Source: Sipunculus nudus (Eukaryota; Annelida; Sipuncula; Golfingiida; Sipunculidae). From it: a stretch of DNA of 64,000 bases. Numbering within the stretch: the stretch's first letter is position 1; every line of letters starts with the position of its first letter. A program made the position numbers and the translations under genes. Below are positions 13,901 through 25,900 of the stretch, in pieces. A model generated the notes under the pieces. That model searched no databases. It was not told the origin of the DNA and saw only the letters and a program-made list of their open reading frames with translations. The stretch spans positions 34,415,558-34,479,557 of the forward strand of contig CM049310.1 in the NCBI GenBank assembly GCA_026874595.1. The letters are read 5' to 3'.

Positions 13901-16900
13901 GGAAGAAAATGAGTTATAATTTATGTAATTTAGATTTATAGTTTTGGAGGTATGGCGAATTAATGATATACTTGGGAGGCTCGATTGTAGCGCCCTCTAG
14001 CAGACATATTCCGAAGACGACAAATGCGTTTCGTATTATTAGTGTATGACATGAGATGTCCCAGTTTTAAAAGGATTCCGTCAAAGCTGTGGCCTGTAGA
14101 ATGCTATATGTAAGGCGTAAGAACCAGCAAGGAGGCGACTTTGAGGATAACGGTCAAACAGATGGACACACTGACAAAGTGACAGAAGATTGAAACCAGA
14201 TGCCTTAATCAGGTTATGGAGAAGACTCAAAGGAAGAAAATAAGCTATAGTTTATATAACAGAGGCTTTTGGTGTAGAGATATGGCCAATACAATGGTAT
14301 GTGTGTGAGGGTTGGGTGCAGCGCCCACTTATGGCCATATCCGGAAAATGAAAAATTTATTTCTAGATATTAGAGTAAGACATAAGATGTAATAGTTTCA
14401 AAAGGATTCCGTCAAAACTATGGCCTATAGAATGCTATATGTGAGACGCAAGAGCCAACAATTAAGCAGGCGAATTTAAGGACAACTGACAATCAGACGA
14501 AAACACTGACAAAGTGACTCAAGATTGAGTCCAGATGACTAATCCAGGTTATGGAGAAGACTCAAAGGAAGAAAAAAGCTACAGTTTATGTAACTGAGGT
14601 TTATAGTTTTGGAGATATTGCCAAAGCATGATATGTTGGCTGAGGTTCGAGTTCAGCGCTCCTAGCGGCCATATCCGGAAAATGAACAATTGTTTTCGAG
14701 ATATTAGTGTAAGACTTAAGATGTAATAGTTCCAAAAGGATTCTTTCAAAACTGTGGCCTGTAGAATGCTATATGTGAAAGGCAAGAGCAAGAAGGCGAA
14801 TTTGAGGACAACTGACAAACAGACAGACACACTGACAAAGTGTCACAAAATTGTGACAAGATGACTACACTAGGATATGGAGAAGACTCAGAGGAAGAAA
14901 ATAAGCTATAGTTTATGTAATTGAGGCTTATAATTTTTTAGATATGGCCAAAATATGATATGTTCGGGAGGTTCGCATCCAGCGCCCCCTAGCGGCCCTA
15001 TTCAAAAAATGAAAAAACAATTTCGAGATACTAGTGTAGGACTTATAATATGTCAGTTTCAAAAAGATTCCTGCAATAATGTGGCCTTTGGCGAAAGATG
15101 AATTAAATCTCGAAATATCTCTATTCACGAGATATTTTACGAGATACTGCAAGACTTGTAATAAAATCTTGTAGTACTAGTTGAATGCTTTCTGATGCAA
15201 AAAACTAGATCACTCTAGCTTTAAAACTGACAAAGTTACAAAAATAAGACCCCTTATTTTCGAATATCATGACTTTTCCCCCAAAATTTGTAACCATGGT
15301 TACGGCAAACTTGAGTCAGCTACACACCAGATGACAGGCCTTGGAATGACGATTAAAATAAGCTATTGTTGAAGTAGATACGACTAATAGTCACAAAGAT
15401 ATGAAGAAAAAACCGTTTTGAGAAGTTTTGAAGACCTTGACCTTGACCTTTGACCTATTTTAACCAAAAACAATAGGGCACCTAGAAATTATGTTTTTCA
15501 TCATCCCTGTAAGTTTCAAGGTGATTGTGGCAAAATTGTGGCCAGGAGAGTGCAGACAAACAAACAGACAAGATGACCAGAGGTCACGCGCTTGCCGGAA
15601 ATGGAAATGATACAGACAGATAGACAGAGAGTGCATGTAGAAACAGTCATATGAATGAGCAACATTGTGGGGGCAGCAGAAACGGATAATATGTTTATTT
15701 ATGCATGCTGACCTTTAACAGCTGCATATCTTTCTAGTGTAAAAGGGACCAAGTTCAAATTTTTTTCATGAAATCCCGTTAATCTCTTTTGACAAGAAGC
15801 AGTGAGACGTTTTCAGGTTTGTCATGTCAAGCTGGCCAAATGATATGAAATGCCGAAAACTAGACCTGTCTAGCTATAAAAGCCGCTGAGTTATAAGCAT
15901 TTGCATGAAATCTCGTGTTTTCTCGTTTGACGGGAAATGGTGCGAGCTTTGGCGAGATTTCCAGTTTTGTCATGTCAGGTTTGTCAAATATTACAAAATG
16001 CCGGAAACTAGACCTGTCTAACTGCCAAAGTCGCCGTCTTATCAGCATTTACGTGAAATCATGTTTTTTTCTCGCTTGACGAGATATAGTACGAGATTTG
16101 GCAAGACGAGCAGTTTTATTATGTCCAGACGGCCAAACGTTACGAAATGGCGAAAACTAGATCCGTCTAGCTGTAAAAGTCGCCGAGTTATAAGCATTTC
16201 CGTGTACTCTTGTGTTTTCTCGTTTGACGAGATATGGTGCAGGATTTGGCCAGTCTTGTAGATTTGTCATATCAAACTCTCTAAATGTTATGAAATGGCG
16301 AAAACTACATCTGTCTAGCTGTAAAAGTCGCCGAGTTATTAGCATTTCTGTGAAATCTCCTTTTTTATCGTTTGACGAGATATGGTGCGAGATTTGGCCA
16401 GTCTTGCAGGTTTGTCATGTCAAGCCGTCCAAATGTTAATGAATGCCGAAAACCAGACATGTCTAGCTGTAAAACTGGCCCAGTTATAAGCATTTCCGTG
16501 ACATCCCGTGTTTTCTCGTTTGACGAGATACGGTGCGAGATTTGGCTTGTCTTGCAGCTCTGTCGTGTCAAGCTTGTTTGGTGGAACGAAATGCCGAAAA
16601 CCAGACCTGTCTAGCTGTAAAAGTCGCCGAGTTATAGGCATTTCCGCGAAGTCTCGTTTTTTCTCGTTTGACGAGATATGGCGCGAGATTTGGCGTGAAT
16701 TTCAGTTCTGTCGTGTCAAGCTGGTCATGTGGAACAAAATGCCGAAAACTAGATCTGCCTAGCTTAAAAACTGACAAAGTTACAAAAAAATGGTCGTGTT
16801 ATTTCCAATTTCCATGATTTTTGCCCAAAAAGTGTAACCATGGTAACTGCAAATTTAAGTAAGCTACATATCAAAAGAAAGGCCAGGTGATGACGAAAAA

Positions 16901-19900
16901 AATGAGCTATTGCAGAAGTGGATAAGCCTATTTATGGCGAAGTTATAGTGCAAAAACCGTTAACCACACCTGTCATGACCTTGACCCTTGACCTTGGAGC
17001 AATGTTGACCAAAAACAATAGGGTTCCAGGGTGTTCGGTTGTCAATCAACCCTGTAAGGGTCATGTCGATTGCTGCAAAATTGTGGCCAGGAGAGCGCAG
17101 ACAAACACACAAATAAACAAAAAAACAAGATGACCAGAGGTCACGCGCTTGCCGGAAATGGAAATGATACAGACAGATAGACAGAGAGTGCATGTAGAAA
17201 CAGTCATATGAATGAGCAACATTGTGGGGGCAGCAGAAACGGATAATATGTTTATTTATGCATGCTGACCTTTAACAGCTGCATATCTTTCTAGTGTAAA
17301 AGGGACCAAGTTCAAAATTTTTTCATGAAATCCCGTTAATCTCGTTTGACAAGAAGCAGTGAGACGTTTTCAGGTTTGTCATGTCAAGCTAGTCATATGT
17401 GACAAAATGCCGAAAACTAGAACTACTTTGTTGTAAAAGGCGCCGAGTTATAAGCATTTCAGTGACATCTCGTTTGTTCACGTTGCACAAGATATGGTGG
17501 GAGATTTGGGCAGACTTATGGCTTTATCTAATCAAGCAGTTCATATGTGACACAATGCCGAAAACTAGACCTTCGTACCTGTAAAAATCGTCGAGTTAAA
17601 AGCATTTTGGTGAAATCTCGTGTTTTCTCGTTTGACGAGATACGGTGCGAGATTGTGCCTGACTTGGAGTTCTGTCATGTCAAGCGGGTCATGTGGAACT
17701 AAATGCCGAAAACTAGACCTGTCTAGCTGCAGTTCCGTGAAATCTCGTGTTTTCTCGTTTGACGGGATACGGTGCGAGATTTTGCCTGACATGCATGTCT
17801 GTCGTGTCAAGCTGGTCTAGTGGAACAAAATACCGAAAACCAGATGTGTCTATCTGTAAAACTCGCCGAGTTATAACCAATGCCGTGAAATCTCATGTTT
17901 TCTCGTTTGACGAGATACGGTGCGACATTCGGCCTGACTTTCAGTTCTGTCATGTCCAGCAGGTCATGTGAAAGAAAATGCCGAAAACTAGACCTGTCTA
18001 GCTGTAAAACTCGCCGAGTTATAAGCATTTCCGTGAAATCTCGTGTTTTCTCGTTTGACGAGATAGGGTGCGAGATTTGGCCTGACTTGCACATTTATCG
18101 TGTCAAGCTGGTCATGTGGAAGGAAATGCCGGAAACCAGACGTGTCTAGCTGTAAAACTGGCCGATTTATAAGCATTTCCGTGAAATCCCGTGTTTTCTC
18201 GTTTGACGAGATACGGTGCGAGATTTGGCCTGTCTTGCAGCTCTGTCGTGTCAAGCTTGTTTGGTGGAACGAAATGTCGAAAACCAGACCTGTCTAGCTG
18301 TAAAAGTCGCCGAGTTATAAGCATTTACGTGACATCCCGTGTTTTCTCGTTTGACGAGATACGGTGCGAGATTTGGCCTGTCTTGCAGCTCTGTTGTGTC
18401 AAGCTTGTTTGGTGGAACGAAATGCCGAAAACCAGACCTGTCTAGCTGTAAAAGTCGCCGAGTTATAAGCATTTCCGCGAAGTCTCGTTTTTTCTCGTTT
18501 AACGAGATATGGCGCGAGATTTGGCGTGACTTTCAGTTCTGTCGTGTCAAGCTGGTCATGTGGAACAAAATGCCGAAAACTTGATCTGCCTAGCTTAAAA
18601 ACTGACAAAGTTACAAAAAAATGGTCGTGTTATTTCCAATTTCCATGATTTTTGCCCAAAAAATGTAACCATGGTAACGGCAAATTTGAGTAAGCTACAT
18701 ATCAAAAGAAAGGCCAGGTGATGACGAAAAAAATGAGCTATTGCAGAAGTGGATAAGCCTATTTATGGCGAAGTTATAGTGCAAAAACCGTTAACCACAC
18801 CTGTCGTGACCTTGACCCTTGACCTTGGAGCAATGTTGACCAAAAACAATAGGGTTCCAGGGTGTTCGGTTGTCAATCAACCCTGTAAGGGTCATGTCGA
18901 TTGCTGCAAAATTGTGGCCAGGAGAGCGCAGACAAACACACAAAAAAACAAACAAAAAAACAAAAAAACAGACAAATGGACATACGCAACTGACCAACAT
19001 GCTTGCCGGAAATCTTCCGGCAAGCAACAAGTAAAAGATCCTGTCGAAAGACTACAAGGTAATCTTTGGAAAGACAACTTCTATCTACATGAATTGGATG
19101 AGGTGATGCGTCAAAAAGACGACTGTGCTTTTGCTGAAATGCTTTGTCGCCTTAGAACTGGAAACCACACTGAAGCTGATATATCATTATTAGAATCACG
19201 ACAGATTACGGAAGATGATCCAAATTATCCACATTCCGCTTTGCACGTATTTGCATACAATTGTGACGTAGATGAAAGGAATTTGAAGAAACTGAAAGAA
19301 CTGGAACCAAATGAAGACAATCTGATACACATTCATGCATCAGACGATAAAACAGACAGCACTGGGCAGGTAAATTTAGAAAAGATGAACACTTCACAAA
19401 AGCGATCTGAAACGGCTGGTTTACATACGATTCTTGTGTTGACAGTTGGTGCCAGAGTCATGCTTACATACAACGTCGATACAGCTGATGGCCTGGTCAA
19501 TGGTGTTATAGGAACAGTACAAAAGATAGTAAAACATGTGAGTGGAACTGTTCAAGTGATTTTGGTGAAGTTTGACGATCAGTCTGTTGGAAAAGGTGCA
19601 TTATCTGCCAGTGAGTGGAAAAACGAATATCCCTATGGAGTGCCTATTAAGAGACACGAAGCAAGATACGAAAAGGGAAACAGAAAGGGAGCTCAGATTG
19701 CAAGAAGACAATTTCCATTAACGTTAGCATGGGCAGTGACCATCCACAAATGCCAGGGTCTCACGGTAGACAAAATTGTTGTGAACATGAAAAAGGCTAA
19801 GCGTTTTGGAAAAGGACAAGCTTATGTTGCATTTAGCCGTGTAAAGGCACTGGAAGGGTTATATATAGTAGACTTTGATGCTGCTGGAATTAAGGCCAAC

Positions 19901-22900
19901 AAAAAAATTGAAGAGGAAATGCAGGAAATGCGAAAAAATACCATACCAGCTGATGAAATGAATCTGATGGAACGAAACGCTGAGTGGACAATCATTGGTC
20001 ATTTAAATGTACGTTATTTTCTCCCAAAGCTTCCAGACCTGTTGACTGCTAGACAAGCTCGCCTTTTCAATCGCACTGATGTGATGTGTTTCACCGAAAC
20101 ATATTTGACAGATGAGCACAATCTCGATATTTTTTCTGAAAAGTACCAGTATGACATATTTAGGTATAACATACCGTCGGAACAGAACCACAGTGGATTG
20201 CATGGTGTTATGATATGTGTTAAGCAGAAACTTAAAGCAGAGGAGATTACTGTCGAATATGAAGCATTGGAATGTAAAATCGTGCAGTACAAAGTTGAGG
20301 AAACAAACGTGATTCTTGTTGTTGCATACAGGAAACCGTTATACCCTCTGGAACACTTTTGCCAAAGATTTCGTTCTATTATATCCTCTTTGCAATTGAA
20401 TTTGCCAGTGTTTGTATTGGGCGACTTTAATGATGATTTAAATGATCAGCAAGAAAGCAAATTATTTTTATTAATGAAAGAATTAGGATTCGAACAATTT
20501 GTTTCACAGCCTACAACTGACAGAGGTACGCTTATAGACCATATATACCACAACAATGTAGGTACGCTGGAAGTTACTGCAGAAGTCTATGATACATACT
20601 TCTCCGATCATGACCTAACATTTTGTAGTTTCAAGAATAAATGAATTATAGTTCATAATTAAAATTCGTATTATTTATTAATAGACTTGCAATTTACAAT
20701 ATAGAAATTTGGAACAATTTGATGACTAATGATAATGAATGTTTAATATATCGTATGTCGCCAAACGTTTTGTGTTTCACGCTACAATTAAAGAACAGTT
20801 TTATGGTACCAGTTCATACCAAGATGCCTATACAAATAAGTTTGCAGAATTTAAACAAACACTAGCAAACGTTGCAATATCTCTTAGTCACTACAAACAT
20901 GAATATCAAAATCTAGTGTATGTAAAGATTTCTTTATAACTCATTACCATTATTTACAGTTTATAATTTAAATATTTTACATGACACTTTTGTCAAAAGC
21001 TTCTGCCTACCAAAAATTGTAAGAAGAGTGTATTGTTCAGTATGCGGTACCCGTAGGTATTATTATTTAGATCAAAGTAGAAGAATAATAACGAAATACT
21101 TGAATAATTTGATGACTAATCAAAGTGAATCTGTAATATATCGTCTGTCGCCAAACCTTTTTGTGATTCCCAGTGCGATTAAAGGACACTTTTATGGTAC
21201 CAATGGGCATCGGCATACAAACATGCCGTTACTAATGGTTCTCGAGAAATTTAACAAACACTGTCGGAAAGGATATAATATCTCCTAGTCGCTAGAAACA
21301 TGAATATCAAAATATAGTGCATGTAAAGATTTTTATTATAACTCATTACAATTATTGACAGTTTATAAGTTAAATATTTACATGAGTTGTAAGCCAAAAG
21401 CTTCTGTCTACCGAAAATTATAAGCCGAGGAGTGTATTATTAGCATACGATACTCGCAGATTTTCTTGTGTACATCAAAGTAGCAGAATGATGACGAAAT
21501 ATTATCGTATCCTCTTTGTAACAATTTAGCTTCAGATTCCCTTGTTACCGACTTATGTAATTTCATTCAGTGATGTACACGTGTATTCCAGAAATGCATC
21601 GTCAATTTATTTATAAGTAAATCTGAAGATTGTCCAGATTGCCGAATAGATTCAACGAAAGTCTGAAAAATATTGCTGCATTACCACAGAGCTATGTTTC
21701 TGGTATCAGACTTGTCTTATCATCATTTGGATTGCAGATGGATACGTCCCTTGAGGACAAGAGATGGCAGGCTGTGTGATAAGCACGGTTGGTCTCTCAG
21801 GGATGGACCAGTAGCCTATCACTACGCATAAACCCCTGATGGAAAGGCCACACCTGTCCCAGCCTCATTTGGGACATGAGTGCTTACGTTACTTGGTGGC
21901 AGGTGGTGATATGTTAGTTCTTTATTAAAATAATTGTGTATTATTAATAATAGACTGGCAATTTACAATATAGAAATTTTGAACAATATGGTGATTAATC
22001 ATAATGAATGTTTACTAAATCGTGTGTTCCAAACACTTTGTATTTCCCGTTGCGATTAAATGACAGTTTTATGGAACCCATAGAGATGGGTATACCAAGA
22101 TGCTTATATACAACTTTTTTATAGAAATTTAAATGTTGGAACGGATGAACTATCTCCTAGTCAATACAAACAGGAATATCAAAGTGCAGTCCATATAAAA
22201 ATTTAATTGTTATAATTGTTATAACAATTATTGATATTGGTTTATAATTTAAATATTTTACATGACATTTTAATCAAATGCTTCTGCCTATCCAATATGA
22301 TAAGCGGAGGAGTTCAGTATGAGGTACTGGAATATATTATTGTGTGGTTTAAAGTACAAGGATGATGAAGAAATAGTTATCTTCGCAACGCCACTGTATC
22401 CTCTTTTTAAGATTTTTGCTTCAGATTTGCTTTCTACAGATCTATATAATTTCATTTACTGATGTACACGGGTATTCCAGAGACCCATCCTTATTTATTT
22501 ATAAGTAAGTCTGAAAAATAATCAAGATTAATGAAAACTTTCCACAATTCCTCAAAATTAGTGCAGTATTACCAGAGAGCTATGTTTTTGTGGTATTAGA
22601 CTTGCCCCGCCTCATTTGGGGTCTGGATGGATACGTCACTTGGAAACCGGAGATGGCAGAGTGTGTGATCAGCACACTTGGTCTCTCTAGGTTGAACCAG
22701 TAGCGTACCACTGTGTGTAAACCACACTTGTTCAAGCCCGACCGGGGTGCTTGCGTCACTTGGTGACAGACTGTTTTTTCCACAACAATGTGGGTACGAT
22801 GCAAAATACTGCAGAAGTGTATGCTACATGCTTCTCAGTTATTGATTGTTTTTTGTAGTTTGAGGACTAAATGAACTATGGTACATATTAATATATTGTT

Positions 22901-25900
22901 ATATATTTATTATAATATTATATATATATATATATATTCGTAATTAAACTTATTGTGTATATATTTTAAAAAATAGACTGGGAATGTACAGTATAAAAAA
23001 TCTTAACAATATGATGAATAATGATAATAAATGTTTAATATATCGTAATTTTCCAAACATCTTTCGTATTTCCATGTGCGATGAAAGGACAGTTTTATGG
23101 TACCTATAGACATCGGCATACCAAGATGCCTATACAAATGGTTTTGGAGAAATGTAACAAACACTGTCGGAATTGATCCACTATGTCCTAGTCACTAGAA
23201 GCAAGAATATTAAACTGCAGCGCATGTATAGATTTCATTATTATAATTGTTATTACAATTATTGATATTAGTTTATAATTTAAATATTGTACATCACATT
23301 TTAGTTACTGCTTCTGTGTACCAAAATTGTAAGTAGTGTAGACAAGTGTATTGAGGTACTGTAAGGTACTATTGTGTAGAACACAGTGGAAGAATGATGA
23401 AGAGATAGTTCTTTATCTGCGCAAGGCCATTGCTTCACATTAATTGTTACAGATGTATGTACTTTCATTTACTGATGTACACGTGTAGTCCAAACATCCA
23501 TTGTCAATTAATTTCCAATTAAGTCGGAACAATTCCACGACAATCTTTATAATGCGTGCAGCATTACCAGAGAGCTATGTTTTCTGGTATCCTACTTGTT
23601 ACATCATCATTTGGGGCCTGGATGGATACGTCACTTGGGGACCAGAGATGACAGGCTGTGTGATAGGCACGGTCGGTCTCTCCGCGAAAAACAAAAGACG
23701 TACCAGTATATCTAATACAGTGCTGGCTGCACCATGATCGCACTTGATGTAAATGCAATGTGGAAATTTGAATACGAAGGGTCTAGAGATATATTCCTGT
23801 AGTTATCCCGACATGAGAACTGTAGTCTAGGGCAGAGAAGTTTCCATGAAAACACGAGGCGATTGAGTTCGCCAAAAACAAATTAATCAAATTGCCCACT
23901 AAAACCACGTGTTCCCTTATAGATTGTAGATACGACCAAAAGGTCACACACTTATACTATGCACATGTCATTGATCAATACTTTACCGACCACAATATGT
24001 TGAAGTGTCACAAGAACTCAATCATGTTGCTATGTATGTGTGTATGTACCTATTACTACTTATGTACCACATATTATTCCATACAATAAAATATATTAGT
24101 TTGAATTCATTTTTGTTATTATCTTATACAAATGGATGGACAGGCTGGAATGCCTTTTTTATTATTAAGCACTATACAAAACGGGTGAAATCAATATTTA
24201 GGAGATGTGGTCCAGAAATAATAGGTTGCCGATAGACGGATGGAAATACCAAGGTCAGGGCCGGGCCATTTCTCGTTTAATTATCGTAGTTTGATGAAAC
24301 ACCTGACAAGGATTACAACCATGTGTATGACAGCTTGTCAAATGCTACCAAATACTGAAAACTATTGCTCACTAGCATAAAACGTGGCCCAAGTTATCAA
24401 TATTACCGTGAAATCTCATGTCTGCACAAATATTGTGAGATTTTGTGTATTAAACCTTTATTATCTCAACTTGTTCAAATGCTACAAAATGCCGAAAACT
24501 AGATCTCTAAAGATCCAAATGTATCAGAGTTCTAAGGATTTCCGGGGAATCCTCTTTTGTTCTTGTTTGTCATTTCTTCAACTGCCAATTTTAATCATGT
24601 GACGTTTGTCAAATCATATTAAATGTAAAAATGTAAGCCTGTCTAGTTTACAAATCGCCGAGTTAAAAGTTTGTATGTGAAATTCATTTTTTTCCTCGTC
24701 TGACCAGATATGGTGCAGTATGTGTGGTGAATATCAGTTCTGTCATGTAAAGCAGGGCAAGACTTACGAAATGCCGAAAAGCAGGCCTGTCTCGCTTTAA
24801 AAGTCGCCGAGTTATAAGCAGTTCTGTAAAATCTCGTGTTTTCTGGTTTAACGAGATATAGTACGAGATTCGGCGAGACTTGCAGTTTTATCATGTGAAG
24901 CTGGCCAAATGTTGCGAAATGCCTGAAAGCTACACCTGCCTTACTGTAAAAGTCGCCGAGTTAAAGGTATTTGCGTGAAATCTCGGTTTTTTTTCTCCTT
25001 TGACGAGACATAGTGTGAGATTTGGCAGGATTTGCAATTCTGTCCTCTCAAGATGGCCATTTTTTACAAAATGCCGAAAAATAGACCCGTGTAGCTGTAA
25101 AAGTCACTGAATTATAACCGTTTGCGTGAAATCTCGTTTTTTTCTCGTTTGACGAGATCCAATGCGAGATTTGGCGTGACTTGCAGTGTTTTCTTGTCAA
25201 GCTGGTAATATGTTACGAAATGCCGAAAAATAGACCTGTCTCACATTAAAAGTCGCAGAGTTATAAGCGTTTAGGTCAAATCTCGTTTTTTCTCGTTTGA
25301 CGAGATATAGTGCGAGATTTGGCAAGACTTGCAGTTTTACTATGTCAAGCTCGTGATATGTTATGTAATGCCGAAAACTAGACCTGTCTCGCTGTAAAAG
25401 TCGCCAAGTTATAAGCATTTCCGCGAAATCTCGTTTTTTCTCGTTTGCGAGATATGGTGCGAGATTTGGCCAGTCTTGCAGTTTTATCATGTCAAGCTAG
25501 CAAAATGTTACGAAATGCCGAAAACTAGATTTGTCTAGCTTAAAAAGTCGCTGAGTTATACGCATTTACATGAAATCTCATCTTCATCTCGTTTGACGAG
25601 ATATAGTGCCAGATTTGGCAAGACTTTCAGTTTTATCATGTCCAGCGAGCCATAAGCTACATAATGACAAAAACCAGACCTCTGTAGCTTAAAAATTGAC
25701 AAAGATAGAAAATGTAGCGTGAATATTTTCAAATTATCAAGTTTGAACCCAAAAATGCGTAACCATTGTAACCGCAGAATTGAGTCATGTACACATCATA
25801 AGAAAGGCCATGGAATGACGAATAAAACAAGCTACGGTTTAAGTGGTTACGACTGTTTGTTACAAAGTTATCGAGCAAAAACGGTATTGCATACTTTTCG

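Noticed and set aside
15860-18610. Dozens of overlapping 60-100 codon open frames on both strands with [13 protein letters not shown]- and [11 protein letters not shown]-like translations
   Set aside because: They repeat every ~148 bp with the array and occur on opposite strands at the same place, so they are by-products of a stop-poor tandem repeat.
20739-21288. Two small frames after the Helentron ORF as extra transposon genes
   Set aside because: They lie in the tandem tail units and are broken in the other two units, so they are not under coding constraint.
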